From the NCBI GenBank assembly GCA_037178625.1, contig CM074132.1, positions 372,001-436,000 of the forward strand: a stretch of DNA of 64,000 bases, read 5' to 3'. This document shows positions 44,607-55,559 of this stretch, piece after piece. The translations under genes and the position numbers were made by a program. The number at the start of each line of letters is the position of its first letter. Within the stretch, counting starts at the first letter, position 1. This DNA is from Skeletonema tropicum. Taxonomy: Eukaryota > Bacillariophyta > Thalassiosirophyceae > Thalassiosirales > Thalassiosiraceae. The notes under the pieces are model-generated. The model saw only the letters and a program-made list of their open reading frames with translations, ran no database searches and was not told where the DNA came from.

Positions 44607-47101
44607 TTACATTGAATCAGGGATGGCTCCAACAGCTGTGCTAGTGCTGACCGCTTCATCTTGTTCTTCATTGAAGGGATTGATCGACTCACGGCCCTGG
44701 TAGGTGTAGGTCGCAGTCATATCTCCATCTAGCAACCTTTTCAAGAGAGCAGAGCAAGCATGTCCCACCTCCTTTCCTAGGGCAAGTCCTGCTTCGCCCG
44801 CGTCGATGAAGTGAACCCCTCCGTAGACACGAGACTTGGGGAGCTCCTTCACCCATTCCATCAAGTTCTCGTATTCAAGTGTGATGTCTTCTGTAGGTCC
44901 GTCCGTCCAGTAAAACTTTCCGGCAGGAATGGTAAATGATAGAGGGCCTGTGTTGCTAGATGCATTCTCAAAGCCAAGCCTATTCTTGAACCAATCATCT
45001 CCTGCCTGAACAAAGGCAGTGTAGATGGTGGAGCTTCCGGATGGATACTCGGGATGGTCTCCTGCAGGGATCAGGGGCTTGAACGTGGCAGCTTCCGGGT
45101 ATGAAGCCTGGAACTCAGTATTTGTTTTCGCCAGGTGAGGAATGATGGTCTGGGGACGGCCTGCAACGTATGTGCGTTTGTGCCTCCAAGCTGCATGAAC
45201 AGCGGCATATTCTCCACAACCACTTGTTACCATGCTGAATTCATCGTAGAGTCTAGGGAAGTCTTCTTCGGACACAAGACTCTTTAGCAAAGGCACGAAA
45301 GCTTTGATCATGAAGACACTCCCAGATATCTTGTTGTTGGAAAGCTCAGCAACGCCCTTCTCGTAGTCTGTCATAGTACGCTGAATGTCCAAGAACTCCT
45401 TGGATCGTTCAATGTAGGCCGCTTCACTCATATCAAGCACTGGGACGGCTGATTCGAGTCCTAAATCCAAGAACTCTTGGTTGCTCTCATACAAGAATGA
45501 GAAGATTCCGAGACTTGGTGATACAAACGTCTGCGGGAGAAAGTATTGTGAGTATTAGAGTGAAACAGAACGCAATATGGATATGGATGTGAATATGTGA
45601 GGGGCTTACCTGTTGCGTCACAATACCATCCCTAATGCCTTGGAATCTGCTACTTCCAGAGAATGAAGGCTTCCATTTGTTCCACACCACACCCATATCG
45701 GGATGCTTCATCGCAATACGCTCCAAGCCCTCAACGTCGACAAATTCATTATCCTTCTGTAGACCATCGTTGGCAGCAAGCCAGTCGGTCAATCTCTTGC
45801 CAACCACGTTTCCAAGTCCGATGGGAGAAGTTGTGTCCATGTTGTTATCAGTAGGATCTAGTCCAACTGCAATCATGTAGCGGTCAATGTTCTGCTTGTC
45901 ACCAAGAGGATAGACCCAGCCATTACGGAGTTTGTGTACGTATCCCTCCGCGTACCTCTCACCATACCAACGAGCTACACTCAGCTCCTCCTCGTTCATC
46001 TCACGACGGTCCACATCTTGGAAAAGGTCATGGAAGAGACCAATCTTCTTATCGTCCTTGTGAAAAAAGGCCTCGATTTGGTCATAGATCATCAATCTTA
46101 AGAAGACTTCAAGCGCGATTGGTGTGGCATCACACTGGTCTGGGAAACGGTAGAAGTGTTCTCGCAACCGGCGTCCAGCGGGGTTGACTAGCCTTCCCTT
46201 AGCAGCACTTTCTCCGATTGCAGTGGAGCCAATGTCAGCGGCAAACTGCATCCGGAAGTCGATGGGGGTCTGGTCAATAATGATGGGATCAGAAAATAGA
46301 GTCGGGACGGCAGAATAGCCCTCGAACGCTTCAGCTAGAGCTCGGGTTGCCTTCTCTCCGTCATCCTCGCTACAGGACTTGACAAATCCTTGATCATGAA
46401 GTTTCTTCAAGTCGACAGCACTTGAGTCAACATGGTCCTTCCAGGCATCAAAGTGCTTCTCTGTGAAGTTCTCTCCGGGGAAGGGAAATTTCTTCAGATA
46501 CAAAGACGAAGAATCATCTTCAGAGAAGTGCCTCCAAGACTTAATGTCGAGCTGCTCAAGACCGGATTTTGTCCAGGCCATGCATGATCCCATCGCCATC
46601 GTTTGGTCTTCGCCTGAACCTGAACCTGAAGATGAAGAAGTTGTCTGTGGCGTATAATGGGTGATACAAAAAGAGAATGATGAGATAGAATGAATGTGAA
46701 TCGCGGCGAATTGATATTCATATTCATAACATAACATACACAGATTCAAGAGAGTGTCTGCTTCCGCTTCGCTCTTTCCATGAATCTACCTTATTGCATA
46801 TCAACACATCACACAATCGTAAACACACTTCAACTCTCCTTCTCCTCTTTCTCTATCTCTTCACTTTACTCACCTCCACTTTAGTTTCACATCCGTTTCC
46901 GTTGCCAGTGGCTAGGATGATTACAGCTGTTAAGAGTCCTGCAAACACGGCAGCAACGGTACCGAAGGTGATAAATTTCCAGTTGAAGTTGACGAGTCCT
47001 CCTTCTTTTTTGGTTGCTTTATCAGCCGAAGCCGAAGAGGAGGATTGGCTGCCGCCTTCGATGTCCACGGCGTGTTGTACGTCGGGGGCGTTCATGTTCA
47101 T
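44607..47101 (-). CDS. Vanadium-haloperoxidase-like (PAP2 superfamily) protein with N-terminal membrane anchor
   Basis: Three exons are inferred: 47101-46874, 46644-45610 and 45530-44607 (about 728 aa), joined in frame at GT-AG sites. Exon 1 encodes a short cytoplasmic N-terminus and one transmembrane helix (KFITFGTVAAVFAGLLTAVI). The C-terminal half carries the PAP2/vanadium haloperoxidase signature: K-x6-RP (HKRTYVAGRP), then EYPSGSST, then SR-x5-H (SRVYGGVH). In active haloperoxidases the second block is PSGH, where His is the acid-base residue. Here the codon at 45033-45035 is AGC (Ser). The anion-binding residues look kept but normal haloperoxidase chemistry is uncertain. A MITE begins about 100 bp upstream of the start codon. 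Confidence 0.8.
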
Positions 47102-47204
47102 TCTTGATAACGTAGGATGATGAAGAGTAATTGCTCGAAGGTTGTTTGATGTCGTCTAATGATGAAATCATGAAACAATGAGAGCAATGCTCTGCAACAT
47201 CTCG

Positions 47205-47676
47205 GGGAGCGCGGGAAAGCGGGCTGCATCCCGATTTTTATGCCGATAAATGCCCCCTTTTCTGATAATACCTAATGTAAAGTAATCCAATAAGATTCAA
47301 CGCATACCATTGATCGCCAAAAATTGATTTGCCGCTCGGCATTACGGTTACGCCGATTAACGCCGAATAACCCCGAGTAACGCCGCTCGGCATTACGGTT
47401 ACGCCGACTAATGCCGAGTAATGCCGAGCGGCTCATGATGTGCGCATATCATAATGCCGAGTAACGCCGAGTAATTCCGAGTAGTGCCGCTCGGCATAAT
47501 AGTTATGCCGAGTAACGCCGAGTAAAGCAGGCGGCGTAACCGTTATGCCGAGCGGCACAATATTTGGCGATATGCGTTGAATTTCTTAAAAATGGGAAAT
47601 TTGATATTTGACACTTTCGCTTTTAATGCCGGATGATTCCGAGTAAAAGTACGCAAGCCCCCTTTCCCGCGCTCCC
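47205..47676 (+). mobile_element. MITE copy A with GCCGAGTAA-type internal repeats
   Basis: A 472-bp unit with terminal inverted repeats GGGAGCGCGGGAAAG...CTTTCCCGCGCTCCC. It is flanked by TCG on both sides (47202-47204, 47677-47679). The interior is a mosaic of direct and inverted GCCGAGTAA/GCCGCTCGGCAT motifs and so folds extensively. No ORF of substance. Confidence 0.8.
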
Positions 47677-47737
47677 TCGATGTGAACTTGGTGAGGATGA
47701 TGTCGTCGGCAGATGGAAGATGACGAGCTTCGATCTT

Positions 47738-48115
47738 CAGGTTCCCGTGATCACGGGAACCTGGGGTTGACACGTCTTGCTGAGAGATTTGTCAAGAGCT
47801 TTCCAGGAGTTTCAAGTAGTGTTTTACAAAATCTAGCGTTGAGGTGCGTTGAGGATGGCCTGTTCCGTCAAAAACTTGCCGCCGACGCCACGGATCGGCC
47901 ATCTGACACGGTGCGCCGCCAAGCAGCATGTCACTCGTGGCGGTGGCAGCAAGTTTGCACGTTGGCGCAAGTTTTTGACGGAACAGGCCATCAGAAATCA
48001 ACCTCAACGCACCTCAACGCTAGATTTTTTAGAACCACGACTTGAAACTCCTGGCAAGCTCTCGACAAATCGGCTGCTAACAAAAAGCAGCCACTGTCAA
48101 CCCCAGGTTCCCGTG
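47738..48115. repeat. Nested inverted repeat between the two MITE copies
   Basis: A 26-bp perfect palindrome lies at 47738-47763 (CAGGTTCCCGTGATCACGGG...). Beyond it, about 47758-47880 is repeated in inverted form at about 47960-48115. Shared parts include TCTAGCGTTGAGGTGCGTTG and GGCCTGTTCCGTCAAAAACT. It looks like a further foldback element. Confidence 0.7.
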
Positions 48116-48507
48116 CCGTGATCTTCACCAAGTTCCTCCCTCCAGATGGGAAGTGAACAAGAAAGTGCCTAACTACTAGAGCGATACGCTCCGCTGAATC
48201 GAGGAAAATGGATAGGTGAAAGGCCGCAGCAAGTGCGGATCTTGGCTCCCTATGAGATTCCTAAGATTCTCTGAGTAGATGGTTTGGCGATCTGCGAACC
48301 AGATAGGATTCTCGATAATAAGAAAGATTAGCTGTTGGCGATCATGAGAAGCCAACTTGTAGTGATAACGTCTCATAACTTCTTTGAACCAACACTTTCA
48401 ACGAACTCCGTGTTTATTACAGTCATTCACCGACAGTGGTAGAACAGAGATGATTTGATGACAGCGGAGAATTTTTGGCTGTCAAAGACGTCACTACTCT
48501 CCAATTT

Positions 48508-49000
48508 GGGAGCGCGGGAAAGGGGGCTTGCGTACTTTTAAACGGAATCATCCGGCATTAAAAGCGAAAGTGTCAAATGTCAAGTTTCCCATTTTTAAGA
48601 AATTCAACGCATATCGCCAAATATTGTGCCGCTCGGCATAACGGTTACGCCGCCTGCTTTACTCGGCGTTACTCGGCGTTACTCGGCATAACTACTATGC
48701 CGAGCGGCATTACTCGGCATTACTCGGCGTTACTCGGCATTATGATATGCGCACATCATGAGCCGCTCGGCATTAATCGGTATTACTCGGCATTACTCTG
48801 CGTAACCGTAATGCCGAGCGGCGTTACTCGGGGTTATTCGGCGTTAATCGGCGTAACCGTAATGGCAAGCGGCAAATCAATTTTTGGCGATCAATGATAT
48901 GCGTTGAATCTTTATGGGATTACTTTACATTAGGTATTATCAGAAAAGGGGGCATTTATCGGCATAAAAATCGGGATGCAGCCCGCTTTCCCGCGCTCCC
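48508..49000 (-). mobile_element. MITE copy B, inverted relative to copy A
   Basis: This 493-bp copy has the same termini and internal GCCGAGTAA motifs as 47205-47676, in opposite orientation. The flanks are TTT and CTT, so no exact 3-bp duplication. Copies A and B enclose the foldback and about 390 bp of unique sequence. Confidence 0.8.
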
Positions 49001-49827
49001 CTTGCAACGTACGTGTTCTGTTCTGCAAACGTAAGCTTGCCAGAGCGACTGACGCCACGTCACGCCTAGTTGGCTTCTTTTGTCTTGTGGCGTCCTTTGC
49101 ATTTGCATTTGGGCGCGACCAAGAGTGGAGAACGTGTTGAGTGTGGGGCTTTAGGTTCTTTCTGTGCTACGGTAACCTACGTATCAATGTCAATGTCAAT
49201 GGTATTAAACAAGAAAAGCATCTGTTAAGTATTCTGCTGTCTTTAGTGGCGTCCTTTGCGTTTGGGCGCAACCAAGAGTGGAGAACGTGTTGAGTGTGTG
49301 GGGCTACTACGTATCAATGGTATTTTGAGCAAGAAAAGTATCTGTTATTCTTTTGTCTTGTGGCGTCCTTTGTGTGTGGGGCTACTACTAAGTATCAGCA
49401 TTTGGGCGCAACCAAGAGTGGAGAACGTGTTGAGTGTATCGTATGTTGAGCGGGATATCTTAGGCTTCTCCTTAGTCAAGTTTTAGGGTTTATCCTTACG
49501 GCAGGAGCTGCACATCTATGTATGTATTCGGGCTGCCCCATCTTCCACTTAGAGGTTGTTGCCCCTTGCTTTTAGATGACTTGGACTTGGATTTACCCCT
49601 TTCAGAAGACGATGACGTCTACGTTGAGGGCCTTGCCCTTGCCCAATTTCTCTTTCTCTTTCTTCAGTCAACAACATTGCATACTGTAAATATAAACAGC
49701 GTATGTGACAAGCCAAAACATTACTTCATCCTTTTGTATCTATGGTTTCTGAGTAACATTAGATATTGACTTCATCCTTCCCTCCTCGCCTCAATCATGT
49801 GCATCTGCCTACTTCTTCTATGTACAA

Positions 49828-49982
49828 ACCTGCTCTCAAAGTCTAAGTTAGTATTCGTCAAGGCGTGAACGTCGTCAAAGCAGTTATTATCTAAACGTTC
49901 TATCACTAACACTAAAATCTCAAATCATGAAGTTTCTTCAAGTCGACAGCACTTGAGTCAACATGGTCCTTCCAGGCATCAA
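49828..49982. pseudogene. Chimeric fragment of the haloperoxidase-like gene
   Basis: The first half (from CCTGCTCTCAAAGTC) copies the 3' flank of the haloperoxidase-like gene (44409-44508). It then switches after CTCAAATCATGAAG to a piece of its exon 2 (46394-46451). Two separate parts of the gene were joined here. Confidence 0.75.
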
Positions 49983-50060
49983 ATAATAATAATAATATAA
50001 CAGAAATTTTAAAGCACGTCAGCTAATCAATAAAATTTCTGTTATATTATTGATTAGCCC
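49983..50060. repeat. AT-rich palindrome
   Basis: AATAATATAACAGAAATTTT at 49990 pairs with its reverse complement at about 50033-50052 around a short loop. The same core, ATAATATAACAGAAATT, also occurs as a small insert at 57477 inside the second LINE copy. Confidence 0.6.
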
Positions 50061-50404
50061 TCTAGGGGCGAAATTATGACTAACCAACATGTGTGCTGTG
50101 TCGGTAGCATTGATAGTGCTCATATATATACTGCCTCCACAACTGTTTCTCAGATCGCACTCCAAGCCAGAAGACCTAAATAGTCTCCTGGCCAGGATTA
50201 GTTCAACCATACGATTGTTTACGTCGTCGATTTCTCGAGTTCATTGAGGACTGCGTCTGTTCTCGGCTGTCCCTTCTCACGATACAATACTACTCTATTT
50301 GCGTGTTCCTCGGCTTCATCAGCCACACGTTGTCGCTGAGGTGGCGGTAATGGTGGGCCGAATGCATTGAAGTAGAACGATAATGTTCGTTGACTTTCCT
50401 TCCG
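50061..50404 (-). other. Unassigned stretch with a possible short coding remnant
   Basis: A minus-strand frame of about 50 codons (FNAFGPPLPPPQRQRVADEA, then EEHANRVVLYREKG) is open from about 50375 to 50225. No domain was recognised and no start or partner exon is evident. It is possibly a gag-like or gene fragment within the duplication. Confidence 0.2.
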
Positions 50405-50946
50405 CTGTTCTGCTCCCCACTACGTATCAATGGTATTTTGAACAAGAAAAGTATCTGTTATTCTTTTGTCTTGTGGTGTCCTTTGTGTGTGGGGCTACTA
50501 CGTAAGATCAGCATTTGGGCGCAACCAAGAGTGGAGAACGTGTTGAGTGTATCGTATGTTGAGCGGGATAGGCTTCTCCTCAGTCAAGTTTTAGGGTTTA
50601 TCCTTACGGCAGGAGCTGCACCTCTATTCGGGCTGCCCCATCTTCCACTTAAGTAGGTTGTTGCCCCTTGCTTTTAGATTACTTGGATTTATCCCTTTCA
50701 GAAGACTATGACGTCTACGTTGAGGGCCTTGCCCTTGCCCGATTTCTCTTTCTCTTTCTTCAGTCAACAACATTACATACTGTAAATATAAACATAAACA
50801 GCATATGTGACAAGCCAAAACATTACTTCAACTTCATCTTTTTGCATCTATGTCTATGGTTTCTGAGTAACATTATGATCATATTAACTTCATCCTTTCC
50901 TCGCCTCAATCATGTGTATCTGCCTACTTCTTCTATGTACAAACCT

Positions 50947-51610
50947 GCTCTCAAAGTCTAAGTTAGTATTCGTCAAGGCGTGAACGTCGTCAAAGCAGTT
51001 ACATATTATCTAAACGTTCTAGTTCTATCACTAAAATCTCAAATCTCTCTCCCCTGCAATAAGTAGCTTTATGGTACAATGCGGTGGCAACTGCTGCAGG
51101 ACAAATAATACAAGTAACGCATCTACATCATTACATCTACAGCCTGTCTCCACCATTACATTGAATCAGGGATGGCTCCAACATCTGTGCTATAGTGCTG
51201 ACCGGCTTCATCTTGTTCTTCATTGAAGGGATTTTGATCGACTCACGGCCCTGGTATAGGTGTAGGTCGCAGTCATATCTCCATCTCTAGCAACCTTTTT
51301 CAAGAGAGCAGAGCAAGCACATTTGTCCCACCTCTCCTTTCCTCTAGGGCAAGTTCCTGCTTTCGCCCCGCGTCCGATGAAGTGAACCCCCTCCGTAGAC
51401 ACGAGACTTGGGGAAAGCTTCTTCACCCCATTCCATCAAGTTCTCATATTCAAGTGTGATGTGTTCTGTATAGGTCCGTCACCGTCCAGTAAAACTTTCC
51501 GGCAGCGGCAGGAATGGTAAATGATAGAGAGGACCTGTGTTGCTCTCTAGATCTAGAGATGCATTTTCAAAGCCAAGCCTATTCTTGAACCAATCATCTC
51601 CCTGCTTGAA
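50947..51610 (-). pseudogene. Haloperoxidase-like 3' fragment riddled with micro-insertions
   Basis: It aligns end to end with 44410-45009 (3' flank and about 130 codons of exon 3) but is about 65 bp longer. It contains some twenty or more insertions of 1-6 bp, many duplicating adjacent bases, for example CTAGTTCTATC for CTATC, GCTGCAGG for GCAGG and GCTATAGTGC for GCTAGTGC. Substitutions and deletions are few. The reading frame is destroyed. Confidence 0.85.
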
Positions 51611-52300
51611 CAAAGGTGGTGGAGCACCCTGGTCTGGAATCACATGGCTGCTTCTGCTTTAAAGAATATGATTGATGCAGCGTCATAATATAACGTGAGC
51701 TACGTTGGTGATAATGATCGAGAGGCAACTACATATAGCTCCATATTTTTCTGCCCCAATGATTAAGCAGGCTTAAGCAAGAATAGTTTTCTTCCACTAT
51801 TCACACACGGCTCATGTGTTCATATATAAGTATCTCTTCATGTTGATAGGATGGAGGCAAATTCTCTAAGAACTTATCTTGTGATCGAGGCTTACTTGAA
51901 CTTGGACAAGTTTGGCAACGGTATCCGGCACTAGTATACTAATTCCATCGTTAAATTAAACGAATTTGAAAATGATAAGACTCAGTCTTTGGCCCCTATC
52001 CGATACTTTCATACTAATTCCATCGTTGAGTTTGACGAATTTAATCGGGCAAGACTCGGCCCCCGCCCTTTTGTTGTGAACGGAGCTTTCTGATGCTGTG
52101 AAATGCGCCGTTTATGTATGATGTTAGGTGGAGTTGGTATGGAATGAATGAAAGCTACTATACGAATGACAATCGAGAGAGACGCCAATATAACATTTAT
52201 TTGGAGAGAGCTTACTTGCTGCTGGTTGCAGTAGAGAAGAAGTAGTGAAGAGACGCGACCACTGAAAAAATAATAAAAAAAAGGAGCACCAGCAGCATTA
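51611..52300. other. Intergenic stretch with an ~80-bp tandem duplication
   Basis: Two imperfect copies of CATACTAATTCCATCGTT...GACTC lie at about 51935-51995 and 52008-52070. Otherwise nothing was recognised. Confidence 0.5.
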
Positions 52301-52316
52301 CGATAACGAATGCACA

Positions 52317-53367
52317 ATGGTGTTTGGCTCCTGTCGAAGAAAAACCACCACCACCACCACATCCACCACTACCACTACCACTACCACCACCACCCCCAGC
52401 CCAAAATCTACCTTATCCCTCTTCCGTCGCAAACCACCCTCCCCCTCATCATTAGCCTACCTCACCACCGAACTCGACGGGACACCGGACGAAGAACCAC
52501 TCCCCCACACTCCCGCCCAACTCTCCCATTACAAATCCGTCACAACAGTCCAAGGCACATGTCGATACTGTATTATTTGCCCGGAATCGAGCAGTCGGTC
52601 AGAGAACATTACAGACTGGTGATGGGGTATTAATGTTTGCAGGATTTAGGGATTGGGTAAGTCGGAAGAGGTTACGGGAACGACAGATGCGGGGGGAGAA
52701 GTTTCATCCGGAGGAGGATATAGACGGGTTGGTGGTGAAGAGTGGTAGTGGGGGTGGGGTGGGGAGAATGAGACGGTAATGATATCAAGGGTAAAACGAA
52801 TTGATCCAGTAAAGTCTGGATTTATGGGTAAAAAGACGGATAGGGATGAGACTACGGGTTGTGGTGCCGGAAAATTTGCGTCAAAGTTTGCTGGGAGGAG
52901 GGGGGAGTTGGAGCGTCCGGTGATTGTTACTACACCGCAAAAGGGTGCCGATGATTGTACCGCGGCTACAAGTAGTTGTAGTCCTTTGAGTAATAGTAGT
53001 GGCAGTGTGGAGAGACCAGGAAATCATGGAGAAAAGGAGGATGGATGGTGTGGTGCATTCAATACTACTACTACTTTGTCTACTTCTCCACTGACTGTTC
53101 CGGAAGATAATGAGGAGGAGGAGGAGGAAAAGAAGATTCTAGCAGATAATCTTAGTGAAAGTGGTGCAAGTGGAACAACATGCTGCCGGTGAAGAAGCGG
53201 GGTGGTGCAGTAGTAACAACTTTTATTATGACGAGGATGATGATGAGAGTGAGGAGGATGATGATGATGGAGAGTACTCGACATCCTCTTCTGTACAATT
53301 AAGTGGTATTCGTAATGTAGAGGTTGTTTATTCGGAGAAGAAGAAGAAGTCGAGGGGGCTAGAATAA
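52317..53367 (+). other. Probable hypothetical gene, structure unresolved
   Basis: The ATG at 52317 opens a Thr-rich frame (about 100 aa) ending at 52622. Another frame across 52640-52780 contains GFRDWVSRKRLRERQMRGEK. Frames at 52779-53192 and 53155-53367 are rich in Ser, Asp and Glu. A possible 3' splice site (TTTGCAG before GATTTAGG, about 52643) and 5' splice site (GGTAAGTCGG, about 52656) suggest introns, but a convincing join was not found. No known domain. Confidence 0.35.
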
Positions 53368-53372
53368 AGAGA

Positions 53373-54339
53373 TTGAGATTTGATGATGCGATGAATGAGA
53401 AAATCGATTGATAGTATTATTAGGAGAGAACCTTACTTCTTTGTCCATGGTGTAAATAGATTGGCATGACTTTGTTGGCAAGTAAATGACGTAAATGACA
53501 AAGATTCAATAATAGGCACCCTTGTATTGTACGTCCAGTAAAAAACTAAGTGAAAGTGAGATGTCGTTTCAATCTATAGTTTAATTTATACAATCTGCTG
53601 ATAGCTAGCTGCAGATCATCGCTTTAATGTTACACAACACATATATAATTCAATTGGGTAGGGTGGGACCACAAACAAAGAAGTGATACCACCTCCCTTC
53701 TTCCTTACTTCTTCAATCCATTATTCGCACAAAAAGACTTGGGGTATTTACTTGAATTGTCTTGTGACACACACACAAAGGGTGTGTGGAGTGGTGTGAA
53801 GAAGAAGGAGGGAATGGGCAAGCTTCCCATATACATGAATGCACTCTCTCAGACCTTGATTCTTGTATTGCTGAGCTCTTCTCTCTTGTGGGTGCATAAA
53901 GGGAAGTAAGGGGGGGGGGGGAAGTAACAAAACCTTTTATGTTCTCCCATATCTTGACTTGATTGCTCTTCCTCTTAAATTGACTATCCCTGGGTTTACT
54001 TCTTGGTGGGGACGTTTCTCTTGAGTCAATGAGGTGAGCATGGCACAATGGCATGTCATACAATGTCGGCGGTGGCACTCTTTCTTTCTCGTGGTCAAGT
54101 GCACAACATCTGCCTTTTTGGCACCGCCCGGGGAACAGAGTCAAAGTCTCTCTTCCCCCTGTTTCTTCGTTTAGCAGTCTTGATCTGTACAGGATATGCA
54201 GTAATAAGGGACGTCACACTTCTCTCTCACTGCGGAACATGATTACGATCTTCCGACAGCGTCTCATCATCATCATTATCATCACCAAACAATTTCTTCT
54301 TCAACTCCTCATCCATCATCCTTGAGGCAGCATCATCTC
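53373..54339. other. Intergenic stretch
   Basis: No gene recognised. Contains an 11-12 bp poly-G run at about 53910-53921 and (CA)n-like sequence near 53767. Confidence 0.5.
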
Positions 54340-55056
54340 TCACTTCGGGTGGTGGTGTCGCCGGAGGAGATGATGTTGGAGTCCTTGGCAAAACATACTG
54401 CTTTTCTTCGTGGTGTCCATCTTTTCTTCGGCTTCTTCTGCCTCCTCTTCTTCTTCTTCTTCATAGATGGTTTCCATACTCCCCGAAGTTCCCGTAGAAC
54501 TACCACTACAGCTACTACTACCGCACTGTTGTAGAAGCTGCTCCATACTCATTTGTACCACACCTACACCAGGTGTGTATACTCTCATGGTAGTATGCTT
54601 TTCCATGGACGATGACGAATCACCCCCCTCCTCCCGCTGGGCCAAGTAATAATACCTCAAAATCTCCTCCTCCGTCGTCAACTCCTCCTCCCCACCCCTA
54701 CACTTCTCCTCCTCCTCCTCCTCCTCCTCTCTCAACAATGCCTCCAACGCCGGTAACACAATCACAAACACCACCACAACAATTACAATTGTACAAATAA
54801 AACACAATTCCGCATGTGACTTATCATTGGTATAATTCGTAACTGCTTCCTTGATGGGGGTGGGTGTAGTGTACGATGCCAAGTCTTGAAAGATGGAAAG
54901 GATTTCACTCACTAGTTTACCCATGGTGGAGGATGGATATTCTTCTTCTGTGATGGTGGTGGTGGTGGTGCCGGAAGAAGAGAGTAGTTGGAGGGTAGTG
55001 ACTTGTGAGGAGAGGAGGGTGGATCTGATGGCGGTGAGTATTGCACCTCGCGACAT
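54340..55056 (-). CDS. Single-pass membrane protein, unknown function
   Basis: The 238-residue frame has one strong transmembrane segment (about residues 84-106, LCFICTIVIVVVVFVIVLPAL). A Ser/Thr-rich region precedes it. The C-terminal tail is highly acidic with two Glu runs, ending in a His/Lys-rich stretch. Composition suggests a type I or type III anchored protein with an acidic cytosolic or luminal tail. No family was recognised. The last codons may be misread if an intron exists. Confidence 0.5.
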   Translation of the reverse strand: MSRGAILTAIRSTLLSSQVTTLQLLSSSGTTTTTITEEEYPSSTMGKLVSEILSIFQDLASYTTPTPIKEAVTNYTNDKSHAELCFICTIVIVVVVFVIVLPALEALLREEEEEEEEKCRGGEEELTTEEEILRYYYLAQREEGGDSSSSMEKHTTMRVYTPGVGVVQMSMEQLLQQCGSSSCSGSSTGTSGSMETIYEEEEEEEAEEAEEKMDTTKKSSMFCQGLQHHLLRRHHHPK

Positions 55057-55559
55057 CTTTTGCTCTCTTTATGATTGATGTTGATGCAGGTTGGATGATG
55101 ACACACTAAATCGTTGATGGCACCCTGATGTTCGTTCAAGGCCTCTGTGTCAAGTAGTAGGAGTACACAACGAACGATGATATATCTCGCTCTCTCTGAA
55201 CTTGATTGACGTTGATCGTGTTGGTGTTGATTGATTGCAATGCGCTGCGGAAGAACGACGACATCGCCGACATAAACAGATGCACGTATTTTACAGCTTG
55301 CGCATGACATTCCATGGTGAAAAGCTACCGTTTGCAGCTACTTCAACATCGAAAATCGAAAAGAAACGCCCCGCACATCAACCACGTCACGCTCCCGCAA
55401 TTTTTGTTGATGGGAGTCCTTTGATGTCAGAGTCTCTCGAGCGAGATACTTATCTAAAGGAAGTTCGTACTCTCTTTTACAGTATTGTATCTTTAGGGTA
55501 TTTCTGTCGTAAGTACATACAAAAAAGATAGAAGTATCAAGTATCAAGTATCAACAACC

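Larger units (their letters stand above)
49130..50960. repeat. Diverged duplication (about 49310-49830 and 50405-50960) with LINE 3'-end scraps
   Basis: The two segments share most of their sequence (GAGAACGTGTTGAGTGTATC, CAGTCAACAACATT and so on) with many small indels. Shorter partial repeats of CTACGTATCAATGGTATT lie at 49180-49340. The stretch GTGGGGCTTTAGGTT at 49145 matches the 3' end of the LINE copies at 2392 and 58338. No intact gene. Confidence 0.65.

Noticed and set aside
49001..49003. Target duplication for MITE copy B
   Set aside because: The flanking bases (TTT and CTT) do not match, unlike copy A.
54053..54325. Short plus-strand frames in 54.0-54.5 kb
   Set aside because: No domain; low complexity; they overlap or precede the minus-strand membrane-protein gene.
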